A stretch of DNA of 64,000 bases from an uncultured Oscillospiraceae bacterium (GCA_934597345.1 CAKTRJ010000006.1:1-64000), one strand, 5' to 3'; shown: positions 38,023 to 47,692, counted from the first letter of the stretch. Notes: a model not told the origin generated them from the sequence alone. Numbers and translations: made by a program.

Positions 38023-38795
38023 CGCTGTTCGATACCCACGCCCACTATGACGACGAGGCCTTTGACGCCGACCGTGACGCGGTGCTTTCCGCCTTCAACG
38101 GCCTGGTGATCGACCCCGGCTGCACGCTGGCGTCCTCTCAGGCGGCTGTCGAGCTGGCGGCGCGGCATCCCCATGTGTATGCCGCCGTGGGCATCCATCC
38201 GGAAAACTGCGGCGACTTCGTGCCGGAGCATATGGACGCTCTGCGGCAGCTGGCGCAGCAGCCTAAGGTGGTGGCCATCGGTGAGATCGGCCTTGACTAC
38301 TACTGGGCGGAGAACCCGCCCCGTGAGTTCCAGCAGCAGGTGTTCCGCGCCCAGCTGGCGCTGGCGCTGGCGCTGGACCTGCCGGTGATCATCCACGACC
38401 GGGAGGCCCACGGCGACTCGCTGGCCATTGTCAAGGAGAACCCCGCCCTTCGCGGTGTGTTCCACTGCTATTCCGGCAGCGTGGAGATGGCGAAAGAACT
38501 GTTGGCCCTGGGCTGGTATCTGGGCTTCGACGGCCCCGTGACCTACAAGAACGCCCGCAAGACCGTGGAGGTGGCGGAGATGGTGCCGCTCGACCGTATT
38601 CTGATCGAGACGGACTCCCCCTATATGTCGCCCGTCCCCATGCGGGGCAAGCGCAACGACTCCCGCAATGTGTGCTACATTGCCGAAAAGCTGGCCCAGA
38701 TCAAGGGCATGACCACGGAGGAAATGGCCCGCCTGACCATGGAGAACGGAAAAAGGTTATTTAACTTGTCAAAAAAGGGCGAAGCCCTTTTTTGA
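38019..38795 (+). CDS. tatD: TatD-family metal-dependent hydrolase/DNase
   Basis: 258 residues, full length. TIM-barrel amidohydrolase with DTHAHYDDEAFDADRD at the start, GEIGLDYYW near 88, VIIHDREAH near 124, and LIETDSPYMSPVP near 196. TatD proteins have 3'-5' nuclease activity and act in DNA repair or tRNA quality control. The start overlaps the previous stop. Unusually, the last ten codons form the 5' arm and part of the 3' arm of its terminator. Confidence 0.94.
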   Translation: MTLFDTHAHYDDEAFDADRDAVLSAFNGLVIDPGCTLASSQAAVELAARHPHVYAAVGIHPENCGDFVPEHMDALRQLAQQPKVVAIGEIGLDYYWAENPPREFQQQVFRAQLALALALDLPVIIHDREAHGDSLAIVKENPALRGVFHCYSGSVEMAKELLALGWYLGFDGPVTYKNARKTVEVAEMVPLDRILIETDSPYMSPVPMRGKRNDSRNVCYIAEKLAQIKGMTTEEMARLTMENGKRLFNLSKKGEALF

Positions 38796-38798
38796 CAA
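38766..38798 (+). terminator. tatD terminator overlapping its stop codon
   Basis: Perfect 15-bp stem TTGTCAAAAAAGGGC-GAA-GCCCTTTTTTGACAA; the tatD TGA is at 38793-38795, inside the 3' arm. Confidence 0.85.
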
Positions 38799-38811
38799 AA
38801 TAGGATTCGCT

Positions 38812-38954
38812 CCGACCAGCGCTTTTCCGTCCATAAATGGACGAAAAAACACTCTCTCCGTGCAAAGTATTTTTTGCCACGCACATGTCGCGGCAAAAAA
38901 TGATCCAATTTGTTCACCGCCTTGGCGGGCGGCGAATTCTGCGAAGCTTTTTGA
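38812..38954 (+). ncRNA. Structured repeat element K, copy 1
   Basis: Three hairpins in a row: 38828-38843 (CGTCCAT-AA-ATGGACG), 38869-38901 (10-bp stem ATTTTTTGCC / GGCAAAAAAT topped by CG:CG and loop CACATGT), and 38917-38932 (CCGCC / GGCGG), then the tail GCGAATTCTGCGAAGC. The same order, loop and tail recur at 44450-44566 with different but paired stem sequences. It lies between convergent genes and has no coding frame in common with copy 2. It may be an RNA, or a DNA-level palindromic repeat. Confidence 0.6.
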
Positions 38955-38962
38955 AAGACTGA

Positions 38963-39003
38963 ATAAAAGAGGAATGAGACGGATCGTCTCATTCCTCTTT
39001 TAT
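38963..39003. terminator. Terminator of the YheO-type regulator, overlapping its 3' coding end
   Basis: Perfect 19-bp inverted repeat (38963-38981 / 38985-39003, loop GAT). The regulator's stop codon (38989-38991) lies within the stem. Confidence 0.85.
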
Positions 39004-39609
39004 TTCCTGCAAATACTTGTACAGTGTGGGCTGGGCGATGTGCAGCAGCTCACACACGGTGCCCACCGCGCCCCGTGCGCCGAAAATCCCCTTGTCGTTC
39101 AGCCGCTTGATGAGCCGCAGCTTGGCCTCCTTGCTGTCGATGTCGGCGGGCTTCAGCCGGGCGATCTCGCCCAGGATCATCTTCATCACCACATCGTCCA
39201 GCGTGTCCTGCTCCGGCTGTACCCGGGCCACCGTGGGCCGGTCACCGATAAAGGCGTCCAGCATCTGCTGCAGATCCACATAGGCGCTGATGTCCTGATT
39301 CACGCACAGCACATAGTCCAGCCTGCCGTCCTCGTCCCGGAAGAACAGCGACGAGGAGCGCAGCGGCGTACCCTTCCGGCTGAAGCTCTTGTACCCCGTG
39401 GTGTAGTCAAAGCCCTCCATGGCCCGCTGCCGGGCCACCATCTCCATGGCGGGCAGCAGATCCTGCTGGCCCACCTCCCGTCCGGTGATGTGTCCCTGCG
39501 CGATCCAGATGATGAAGCCCTCCCGGTCGTGAAGCACCACCTCCGTCTCCGGCCCCATCACATGGGTGAGGAAATCGCAGAATTTGATCAAAAGTTTCTC
39601 CCATTCCAT
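38989..39609 (-). CDS. YheO-type PAS/HTH transcriptional regulator
   Basis: 206 residues. N-terminal YheO-like PAS domain (about 1-125: FLTHVMGPETEVVLHDREGF, TGYKSFSRKGTPLRSSSLFF, DYVLCVNQDISAYVD) and a C-terminal helix-turn-helix (about 150-206: RLIKRLNDKGIFGARGAVGT, VCELLHIAQPTLYKYLQEI), the PF08348 plus HTH_22 arrangement. It is divergent from the P-loop/oxidoreductase operon, with overlapping promoters in 39610-39745, so it probably controls that operon in response to a metabolite (inference). Confidence 0.88.
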   Translation of the reverse strand: MEWEKLLIKFCDFLTHVMGPETEVVLHDREGFIIWIAQGHITGREVGQQDLLPAMEMVARQRAMEGFDYTTGYKSFSRKGTPLRSSSLFFRDEDGRLDYVLCVNQDISAYVDLQQMLDAFIGDRPTVARVQPEQDTLDDVVMKMILGEIARLKPADIDSKEAKLRLIKRLNDKGIFGARGAVGTVCELLHIAQPTLYKYLQEIKEE

Positions 39610-39627
39610 GGCGCTGCCCGCCTTTCC

Positions 39628-39687
39628 AGATAAGATTTTATCTAAATTCTACACGCGGTTGACAAGGATTGCAAGACGTGTTACACT
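39628..39687. promoter_or_regulatory. Divergent promoter region of regulator and oxidoreductase operon
   Basis: Plus strand: TTGACA (39659-39664), 17 bp, TACACT (39682-39687). Minus strand: TTGCAA (39669-39674), 17 bp, TAGAAT. The two overlap. An inverted repeat AGATAA-GATT-TTATCT at 39628-39643 is a candidate operator. Confidence 0.7.
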
Positions 39688-39745
39688 CCAAATTGTAGAA
39701 AATTTTTATATGCATAGATAATTTTTACATACCGAGGTGAATACC

Positions 39746-40420
39746 ATGGCATGGGAAGGGCTGCTGCGGCAGCGGAATATCGTCTTTCTGGGGGAAGCCG
39801 GGTGCGGAAAGTCCGAGCTTGCCGTACATCTGGCGCTGGAGCTGGCGTCGCAGGGACGGGAGGTACACTTCTTCGACCTTGACCAGACCAAGCCCCTGAT
39901 GCGCTCCCGTGACGCGGAGGGCCTGCTGGAGAGGGCGGGCGTCACTGTTCACTTTCAGCAGCAGTGCGCCGACGCGCCCACACAGGTGGGAGGTCTGATC
40001 CCCCTGCTGCTGGACGAGGAAAAGACCGTCATTCTGGACGTAGGCGGCAACGACACCGGCGCGAAATTGATCGGCGGGTACGCCCACCTGCTGAAAACCG
40101 CCGACGTGTGGTTCGTAGTGAACCCCTATCGCCCCTGGTCGGCCACCACCGAGCATATCGACGGCACGCTGTCCGCCATCCTCCGGGCCTCCCGATTGAA
40201 AATGCCCCGCTTCCTGCTGAACCCCAATCTGGGCGACGACACCACGTTGGCGGAGTATCTGGACGGCATCCGGCGGGGGCTGGAGATGCTGTCGCCCTAC
40301 GTCGCCGTAGAGGCCGCCGCCGTACCCGCCCCACTGTATGAACAGGCGAAAGGGGAAACGCCCCTGCCCCTCATCCCCATCACATCCCATATATCCGTCC
40401 CGGAAGCGGGACTTGAGTGA
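39746..40420 (+). CDS. P-loop NTPase associated with 2-oxoacid oxidoreductase
   Basis: 224 residues from ATG 39746 (GAGGTG 6 bp upstream; an in-frame GTG at 39737 is the ribosome site itself). Walker A GEAGCGKSELAVHLAL near 17-32, DLDQTKPLMRSRD, and a Walker-B-like VILDVGGNDTGAKL. It resembles MinD/ParA-type or dethiobiotin-synthetase-like nucleotide-binding proteins. Being first in the operon, upstream of the ferredoxin subunit, it may help assemble or regulate the oxidoreductase; that is inference. C-terminal quarter is Pro-rich. Confidence 0.75.
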   Translation: MAWEGLLRQRNIVFLGEAGCGKSELAVHLALELASQGREVHFFDLDQTKPLMRSRDAEGLLERAGVTVHFQQQCADAPTQVGGLIPLLLDEEKTVILDVGGNDTGAKLIGGYAHLLKTADVWFVVNPYRPWSATTEHIDGTLSAILRASRLKMPRFLLNPNLGDDTTLAEYLDGIRRGLEMLSPYVAVEAAAVPAPLYEQAKGETPLPLIPITSHISVPEAGLE

Positions 40421-40450
40421 GTGATATCAGAAATTGAAGGAGGAAACACT

Positions 40451-40654
40451 ATGCCGCAAGTCACCATCCGCGCAGAGAGCTGCAAAAGCTGCGGCTACTG
40501 CGTGAAGTTCTGTCCCAAGGGCGTGCTGGCCGTAGGACATGAAGTGAATTCCAAGGGCTATCCCTTTGTGGTAGTCGAAAAGGCAGAAGATTGCATCGGC
40601 TGCGCGATCTGTGGCCGTATGTGTCCCGATGCCGCCATTGAAGTCTACAAATAA
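40451..40654 (+). CDS. vorD: 2-oxoacid:ferredoxin oxidoreductase, ferredoxin (delta) subunit
   Basis: 67 residues with two 4Fe-4S motifs, CKSCGYCVKFCPKG and CIGCAICGRMCPDA, the delta-subunit layout of VOR/KOR enzymes. Ribosome site GAAGGAGGAAA. It passes electrons from the catalytic subunits to soluble ferredoxin. First of four consecutive subunit genes (delta, alpha, beta, gamma). Confidence 0.93.
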   Translation: MPQVTIRAESCKSCGYCVKFCPKGVLAVGHEVNSKGYPFVVVEKAEDCIGCAICGRMCPDAAIEVYK

Positions 40655-40666
40655 GGAGGGAAGAAC

Positions 40667-41743
40667 ATGGCAAGAGTATTCATGAAGGGCTGCGAAGCCA
40701 TCGCCGAGGCGGCGGTACGCAGCGGCTGCCGGTTCTTCGCCGGTTACCCCATTACCCCGCAAAATGAGATCCCGGAGTATTTTGCTCGTCGTATGCCGGA
40801 GGTTGGCGGCGTGTTTGTACAGGGCGAGAGCGAAGTAGCCTCCGTCAACATGGTCTACGGCGCTGCCCAAAGCGGCACCCGCTCCATGACCAGCTCCAGC
40901 TCCTGCGGCATCAGCCTTAAGAGCGAGGGCATCAGCTTCTGCGCCAGCGCCCGTATCCCCATGGTGTACTGCAATGTGCAGCGCGGCGGCCCCGGTATCG
41001 GTGCCATCCAGCCTGCCCAGCAAGACTATTTGCAGGCTACCCGCGCCAGCGGCAACGGCGGCTTCCGCATGATGGTGTTTGCCCCTGCCACGGTGCAGGA
41101 GGCGGTGGACATGACCTATGCCGCATTTGACTACGCCCAGCGTGACCGCAACCCCGTTTTGATTCTGGCTGACGGCGTGCTTGGCACTATCATGGAGCCG
41201 GTGGAGCTGCCGGAGATGCAATCTGACGAGGAGGTCAAGCGCCTGAAGGACGAGCTGAGCGATTGGGCGCTGGTAGGCCATAGTGCTGACAAGAAGGCTC
41301 TCATCCTCCCCGGCGGCTGGGCCGGTCAGGAGGATCGCTGCAAGAGAAACGCTGCCATGTATGACACCTGGGAAAAGGACGTACAGGTGGAGGAATTCAT
41401 GACCGAGGATGCCGAGCTGATCCTGGTGGCCTACGGTGTCTGCGGACGTATCTCCAAATCCGCTGTCCGTATTCTTCGTGCTCAGGGCTATAAGGTGGGC
41501 CTGATCCGACCCAAGACCGTCAGCCCGTGGCCGTATGCCAGTTTTGACAAGCTGGATTACAGCAAGGTAAAGGCTGTATTGGATGTAGAGATGTCCATTC
41601 CCGCCCAGTTGGTGTTGGATGTAACGCTGGCGGTAAAGGATCGCTGCCCTGTTCACACCTGCCTGCGCAGCGGCGGCGAGATCATGAGCCGTGACCATGT
41701 GGTAGCGGCGGCAAAAGCCATTCTGGATAAGGAGGGTGCATGA
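40667..41743 (+). CDS. vorB: 2-oxoacid:ferredoxin oxidoreductase, alpha subunit
   Basis: 358 residues. The pyrimidine-binding domain of a TPP-dependent oxidoreductase: GCRFFAGYPITPQNEIPEYF, GESEVASVNMVYGAAQSGTR (with the catalytic Glu), and a transketolase-C-like part with AYGVCGRISKSAVRIL. Sequence style is that of VorB (3-methyl-2-oxobutanoate) or KorA (2-oxoglutarate) enzymes; the substrate is not settled by eye. Ribosome site AGGAGGG. Overlaps the beta gene. Confidence 0.9.
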   Translation: MARVFMKGCEAIAEAAVRSGCRFFAGYPITPQNEIPEYFARRMPEVGGVFVQGESEVASVNMVYGAAQSGTRSMTSSSSCGISLKSEGISFCASARIPMVYCNVQRGGPGIGAIQPAQQDYLQATRASGNGGFRMMVFAPATVQEAVDMTYAAFDYAQRDRNPVLILADGVLGTIMEPVELPEMQSDEEVKRLKDELSDWALVGHSADKKALILPGGWAGQEDRCKRNAAMYDTWEKDVQVEEFMTEDAELILVAYGVCGRISKSAVRILRAQGYKVGLIRPKTVSPWPYASFDKLDYSKVKAVLDVEMSIPAQLVLDVTLAVKDRCPVHTCLRSGGEIMSRDHVVAAAKAILDKEGA

Positions 41744-42495
41744 TGGAAAAGGTATACGCGAGAACGAAGGGCATCCGGGATGATATGGTGGTGGGCTTCT
41801 GCCCCGGCTGTATGCATGGCACCGTGTTCAAACTGATCGGTGAAGTGTTGGAAGAACTGGGTGTGCTGGAAAAGACCATCACCGTTCACGGTGTTGGCTG
41901 CTGCGGTCTTGCCATGGAGTACGTCACCTACGACTGCACCACCAGCCCCCATGGCCGTGCCTGCGCGGTGGCCACCGGCGCGAAGCGCAGCAACCCGGAG
42001 ACGCTGGTGTTCACCTATCAGGGTGACGGCGATCTGGCCTCCATCGGTCTGGCCGAGACCATGTCCGCCGCCAACCGGGGCGAGAATTTCTCGGTCATCT
42101 TTGTCAATAACGGCATCTACGGCATGACCGGCGGCCAGTTGGCCCCGACGACGCTGGTAGGTATGAAGGCCACCACCGCGCCCAAGGGCCGTGACCCCAA
42201 GGAGCACGGCTACCCCATGCATATGTGTGAGATATTGAATCAGCTGACGGCCCCCTACTATCTGGAGCGCACCAGCTGCAACACCCCCGCCAACGTGGCC
42301 AAGACCAAGGCGGCCATCCGGAAGGCTTTCCAGAATCAGCTGGACGGCAAGGGCTTCTCCATGGTGGAGATCGTCACCAGCTGCCCCACCAACTGGGGCC
42401 TTGATCCGCTGGAGTCCCTGGACTTTCTGGAGCAGAACATGCTGAAGGAATTCCCCCTGGGCGTGATCCGGGACAAGAGCAAGGAGGAGGCGTGA
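41740..42495 (+). CDS. vorA: 2-oxoacid:ferredoxin oxidoreductase, beta subunit
   Basis: 251 residues. TPP-binding subunit: FCPGCMHGTVFKLIGEVLEE, VGCCGLAMEY, TYQGDGDLASIGLAETMSAA, NNGIYGMTGGQLAPTT (the GDG...NNxxYxMTGGQ TPP/Mg motif). Together with the alpha subunit it decarboxylates a 2-oxoacid to acyl-CoA and reduces ferredoxin. ATG at 41740 or 41743; GGAGGG ribosome site. Overlaps alpha by 4 bp. Confidence 0.92.
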   Translation: MMEKVYARTKGIRDDMVVGFCPGCMHGTVFKLIGEVLEELGVLEKTITVHGVGCCGLAMEYVTYDCTTSPHGRACAVATGAKRSNPETLVFTYQGDGDLASIGLAETMSAANRGENFSVIFVNNGIYGMTGGQLAPTTLVGMKATTAPKGRDPKEHGYPMHMCEILNQLTAPYYLERTSCNTPANVAKTKAAIRKAFQNQLDGKGFSMVEIVTSCPTNWGLDPLESLDFLEQNMLKEFPLGVIRDKSKEEA

Positions 42496-42497
42496 AT

Positions 42498-43043
42498 ATG
42501 GAACGGAATCTGATGGTGGCCGGCTTCGGCGGACAGGGCGTCATGACGCTGGGAAAATTTCTGGCGGAAGCCACCTGCGACTCAACGGATAAAAACGTCA
42601 CCTTTTTCCCCTCCTACGGCGCGGAGCAGCGGGGCGGCACCGCCAACTGCTATGTGGTCATCTCCGACGATGACATCGGCGCGCCCCTGGGCGACAGCAT
42701 GGACGATCTGATCGTCATGAACGATCCCAGCCTGAATAAGTTCCTCTATAAGCTTGTCCCCGGCGGCACGCTGTTTATCAACAGCTCCATCGTCACCAGC
42801 GAGATTACCCGCCAGGATGTGAAGGTGGTGAAGGTGCCCGTCACCGAGATGGCTTTGGAGATGGGAAACGCCAAGGTGCTGAACATCATCATGCTGGGCG
42901 CTTACGTTGGCTATACACAAGTCGTTCCGGAGGGCGTGGTGTGGCAGACCATCGAGCACAAGCTGGGCAAAAAGCCCAAGCTGCTGCCCCTGAACAAGCA
43001 GGCCTTTGAAGCGGGCCTGCAAATCGGCAAAGAAGCCCGGTAA
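42498..43043 (+). CDS. vorC: 2-oxoacid:ferredoxin oxidoreductase, gamma subunit
   Basis: 181 residues. The gamma/C-terminal domain: VAGFGGQGVMTLGKFLAEAT, FPSYGAEQRGGTANCYVVIS, and DDLIVMNDPSLNKF. The start at 42498 is preferred over an in-frame GTG at 42492, because AAGGAGGAGG ends 7 bp before it. Completes the DABC operon. Confidence 0.92.
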   Translation: MERNLMVAGFGGQGVMTLGKFLAEATCDSTDKNVTFFPSYGAEQRGGTANCYVVISDDDIGAPLGDSMDDLIVMNDPSLNKFLYKLVPGGTLFINSSIVTSEITRQDVKVVKVPVTEMALEMGNAKVLNIIMLGAYVGYTQVVPEGVVWQTIEHKLGKKPKLLPLNKQAFEAGLQIGKEAR

Positions 43044-43069
43044 ACGGCAATATTTTTCCTGATACGAAA

Positions 43070-43106
43070 CAGAGCCCTGCGGATGTTTCTCCGTGGGGCT
43101 CTTGCG
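43070..43106 (+). terminator. Hairpin after the oxidoreductase operon
   Basis: AGAGCCC-TGCGGA...TCCGTG-GGGCTCT, imperfect 13-bp stem with a poor T tail; partial terminator. Its end overlaps the next promoter. Confidence 0.55.
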
Positions 43107-43130
43107 TTTCATTGAATCATTTGGTAAACT
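43102..43130 (+). promoter_or_regulatory. Promoter of the OFA-type transporter gene
   Basis: TTGCGT (43102-43107), 17-bp spacer, TAAACT (43125-43130). Confidence 0.6.
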
Positions 43131-43184
43131 GGATGGGAGAGTGAAAATCCATACAACAAATATGCATTTCTGGAGGGCTTCCCT

Positions 43185-44411
43185 ATGAAACAACTGAACC
43201 GCTGGGTCTACGCCATCGTGGGCGTGATCGTGCTGCTGTTCGCCGGTCTCGTGTACGCCTGGAGCGTGCTGAGCACCCCCATCGCCGCAGAGTTCACCAG
43301 CTGGACAAAAGCGCAGCTCAGCATGACCTTTACCATCGTCATGATCCTGTTCTGCATCGGCTCGCTGCTGTGCGGCCTGCTGAGCGGCAAGCTCAGCGCC
43401 AAGATGTCTGTGCGCATCGGTGCGGTGCTGTTCCTGCTGGGCTTCTTCTTGGCCAGCCGCACCCAGTCCGTGGCCATGCTGTACATCGGCTTCGGCGTGC
43501 TGTGCGGTCTCAGCTCCGGCCTTTGCTACAACGCCGTCATGAGCACCATGGTCCGCTGGTTCCCTGACCGTCCCGGCCTCATCTCCGGCGTGCTGCTGAT
43601 GGGCTTCGGCGGCGGCAGCTTCATCATCGGCAAGCTCTATCAGGCGTGGACGCCCGACTGGATCGGCGGCTGGCGCGTCAGCTTTGTGGTGCTGGGCGTC
43701 ATCATTTTCGTGGTGCTGGCCATCTGCTCCTTCTTCTTTGTGGCGCCCGGCGCGGACTTCGTGGCTCCGGCCGCCAAGGGCGGCAAGACCGCCGTCAAGG
43801 CCGCCGGCCATGACCATAAGCCGCTGGAAATGGTGAAAAAGCCCACCTTCTGGCTGTATTACGTCTGGGCCATCGCCGTCAGCGCGGCGGGCCTTGCCCT
43901 GATCTCCCAGGCCAGCGGCGTGGTGTGGGAGGCCAGCGCCGACCAGACCGCCTCCTCCGTGGCCACCATCGTGGGCCTGATCTCCGTCTGCAACGCACTG
44001 GGCCGCGTGCTGTTCGGCGGCATGTATGATAAGTATGGCCGCAAGGTCTCCATGCAGCTGGTGAACGTGCTGTTCATTATCACCTCCGTGGTGCTGATCC
44101 TGGCCCTGAGCACCCGCAGCATCGTGGTGGTCATCATCGGCTTCGTGCTGGGCGGCCTGGCCTACTCCGGCGTCACCCCCACCAACTCCGCCTTCTGCCG
44201 CGCCTACTTCGGCCCTGCCCACTATCCGGTGAACTTCCCCCTGATCAACAGCAACCTGATCTTCGCCAGCTTCGGCAGCACCATCTCCGGCGCGCTGTTC
44301 GATGCCAGCGGCTCCTATAACGCCACCTTCTTCCTGATCATCGGCCTTGCCGCGGCGGGCATCCTGTGCTCGCTGGGCATTTCGGTATGCGATCGGAAGA
44401 AACTGGCATGA
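43185..44411 (+). CDS. OFA-family MFS transporter (oxalate/formate antiporter-like)
   Basis: 408 residues, 12 transmembrane segments. N-terminus NRWVYAIVGVIVLLFAGLVYAWSV is the OFA hallmark; MFS loop motif LSGKLSAKMSVRIGA and FGGMYDKYGRK between the halves. Family members exchange organic acids such as oxalate, formate, lactate or pyruvate. Located right after the 2-oxoacid oxidoreductase genes but with its own promoter; transport of a short organic acid is plausible (inference). Ribosome site TGGAGGG. Confidence 0.88.
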   Translation: MKQLNRWVYAIVGVIVLLFAGLVYAWSVLSTPIAAEFTSWTKAQLSMTFTIVMILFCIGSLLCGLLSGKLSAKMSVRIGAVLFLLGFFLASRTQSVAMLYIGFGVLCGLSSGLCYNAVMSTMVRWFPDRPGLISGVLLMGFGGGSFIIGKLYQAWTPDWIGGWRVSFVVLGVIIFVVLAICSFFFVAPGADFVAPAAKGGKTAVKAAGHDHKPLEMVKKPTFWLYYVWAIAVSAAGLALISQASGVVWEASADQTASSVATIVGLISVCNALGRVLFGGMYDKYGRKVSMQLVNVLFIITSVVLILALSTRSIVVVIIGFVLGGLAYSGVTPTNSAFCRAYFGPAHYPVNFPLINSNLIFASFGSTISGALFDASGSYNATFFLIIGLAAAGILCSLGISVCDRKKLA

Positions 44412-44449
44412 AATCTTCGATTTCATTGCCAAAAGGCTTGCGGCCGACT

Positions 44450-44566
44450 GCGCGCGTCCTTCGGACACACTGGCGGCCGAGAAGAATTTTTCTGACGCAC
44501 ATGTCGTCAGAAAAATGATTTGATTTTTTCGCGGCGTCCGCGCCGCGAACTCTGCGAGGCTTCTGA
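44450..44566 (+). ncRNA. Structured repeat element K, copy 2
   Basis: Hairpin GTCC-TTC-GGAC at 44456-44466; main hairpin 44486-44516 with a perfect 12-bp stem ATTTTTCTGACG / CGTCAGAAAAAT and loop CACATGT; GC-rich hairpin 44531-44546 (GCGGCG-TCCG-CGCCGC); tail GCGAACTCTGCGAGGCTTC. Order, loop, spacer length (ATGAT, then a T-rich 11-mer) and tail match copy 1 at 38812, while stem bases differ in pairs. A terminator follows directly. Confidence 0.6.
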
Positions 44567-44594
44567 CTCCCGCGCGGCAGCGCGGGAGTTTTTC
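44566..44594 (+). terminator. Terminator downstream of K element copy 2
   Basis: ACTCCCGCGC-GGCA-GCGCGGGAGT then T5. It terminates the transporter transcript after it has read through the K element. Confidence 0.85.
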
Positions 44595-44606
44595 TCTAAA
44601 ATCTCC

Positions 44607-44635
44607 TTTACAAACCGTATAACACCGTGTATAAT
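44607..44635 (+). promoter_or_regulatory. Promoter of the XRE regulator gene
   Basis: TTTACA (44607-44612), 17-bp spacer, TATAAT (44630-44635). Confidence 0.85.
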
Positions 44636-44680
44636 TTACCCGTTGTATTCAAATACAGAGAAACAGGGTGAGAGAGTAAC

Positions 44681-45334
44681 ATGGCAACTGATTTTTCCCG
44701 CACGCTGTCCCTGCTGCGGCAGGAGGCGGGCATCTCCCAGCGGAAGGCAGCCGCCGCGCTGGGCATTTCTCAGGCGCTGCTGAGCCATTATGAAAACGGC
44801 ATCCGCGAGCCGGGCCTTGCCTTCGTGACGAAGGTGTGCGATTTCTACCACGTCTCGGCGGACTATCTGCTGGGCCGTACCGCCAGCCGTGACGGCAGCA
44901 TCATCGAGGCGGCGGAGCTGTACGACGCCAGCGACGAAAAGGGTACGCTGAAGGGCAGTATTCTGGCCACGCTGCAAAAGAAGCTGGTGGTCAATACCAC
45001 CGGCGTGCTGTTCGATCTGCTGGGCAAATGCGGCGACCGGACGGCCATCACCGCCGCGGGCGACTATCTCAGCACGGCGCTTTATACGTTGCTGCGGCAC
45101 TTCTACCGCCGCGCCGGCGGCAACGAGGACTTTTTTGCCACCGCCGCCGTGGATTTCGATGCCGGAACGGTGGATGCCGCCATGCTGCGCAGCCGCGCCG
45201 CCTACCTGCGGGCGCTGTCGTCGGCGGAGCAGCTGCCGGAGCTGACCTCCGACGCCCTGACCGCCGCGCCCGGCCTTGGCCAGAGCACCGCACAGGTGGT
45301 CCACAACGTGGACGAGCTGGCCGGAAAACAGTGA
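44681..45334 (+). CDS. XRE-family helix-turn-helix regulator
   Basis: 217 residues. HTH_3 domain at 1-70 (LSLLRQEAGISQRKAAAALG, ISQALLSHYENGIREPGLAF, FYHVSADYLLGRT). The remaining 150 residues are helical and of unknown function (GTLKGSILATLQKKLVVNTT, AGDYLSTALYTLLRHFYRRA). It may be a ligand- or partner-sensing domain. Strong promoter upstream, no divergent partner; the lepA gene follows after a P-type repeat. Confidence 0.88.
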   Translation: MATDFSRTLSLLRQEAGISQRKAAAALGISQALLSHYENGIREPGLAFVTKVCDFYHVSADYLLGRTASRDGSIIEAAELYDASDEKGTLKGSILATLQKKLVVNTTGVLFDLLGKCGDRTAITAAGDYLSTALYTLLRHFYRRAGGNEDFFATAAVDFDAGTVDAAMLRSRAAYLRALSSAEQLPELTSDALTAAPGLGQSTAQVVHNVDELAGKQ

Positions 45335-45344
45335 ATTTTTCAAA

Positions 45345-45519
45345 GCCTCCCCTGTGTAAGGGGAGGTGTCAAAAATCTTTGATTTTTGACGGAGGGGTTG
45401 ACGGATAACGGACAATCCCCCAGTCGGGGCGTTAAGAAAACATGCCGGTGGCATGTTTTTAGCCCCGATCTCGGCGGCTATGCCGCCGTAGCTGACAGCC
45501 CCCTTTACATAAGGGGGCC
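45345..45519. repeat. P-type repeat carrying a Q module
   Basis: Left arm CCTCCCCTGTGTAAGGGGAGG with inner hairpin TCAAAAATCTTTGATTTTTGA and GGAGGGGTTG; right arm CAATCCCCCAGTC...GACAGCCCCCTTTACATAAGGGGGC. Between them (about 45425-45493) sits the Q module: CATGCCGGTGGCATG hairpin and GATCTCGGCGGCTATGCCGC, as in the repeat at 15462. Placed between the XRE gene and lepA. Confidence 0.75.
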
Positions 45520-45553
45520 AGATTCTGACACTTCCCCAAGGAGGGTACACTAT

Positions 45554-47362
<1,809 letters not shown>

Positions 47363-47363
47363 T

Positions 47364-47389
47364 AAAAAACGGCCTTGCGGCCGTTTTTT
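47364..47389 (+). terminator. lepA terminator
   Basis: AAAAAACGGCC-TTGC-GGCCGTTTTTT, two bases after the stop. Confidence 0.9.
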
Positions 47390-47417
47390 ATTGGGTGTTT
47401 TATGGCGGCGGGGTGAA

Positions 47418-47643
47418 AAGGGTATTCCGTGCCCCGGGCACGGGTCACTTTTGGCCGCTGTTCCAAAAGTGACCAAAAGAACAGCCAGAAACCCAGGTTT
47501 CTGGACTTCCTGCACGCTGTTTCTTTTTCATATTTATAGCCATTTACCGCGTGTTCGCAGAAGCTCTCTGTTTTCGTTGCGTATGACGAATCGACTTCCT
47601 TCCTGCGCCGCTGCCGCTCACGGTTGCGACGGTAGAAATTGGG
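47418..47643 (+). ncRNA. Structured repeat element E, copy 1
   Basis: About 225 nt with hairpins a (47427-47443), b (GTCACTTTTGG / CCAAAAGTGAC, 47444-47473) and c (CCAGAAACC / GGTTTCTGG, 47485-47504), then conserved blocks CCGCGTGTTCGC, TGCGTATGACGAATCG and TGCGCCGCTGCCGCTCA. Copies at 54461 and (inverted) 54785 keep the order with paired changes in the stems. No coding frame is shared. Confidence 0.65.
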
Positions 47644-47692
47644 GTGCGCTGTACGGCGGGCCGATGCCCACATCGGCCCGTATACCTCCCCT
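47644..47692. repeat. R-type module abutting element E copy 1
   Basis: GGGCCGATGCCCACATCGGCCC hairpin half with flanking TACGGC/GTATACC; only one arm of the fuller R repeat is present. Nothing else is visible up to the terminator at 47713. Confidence 0.6.
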
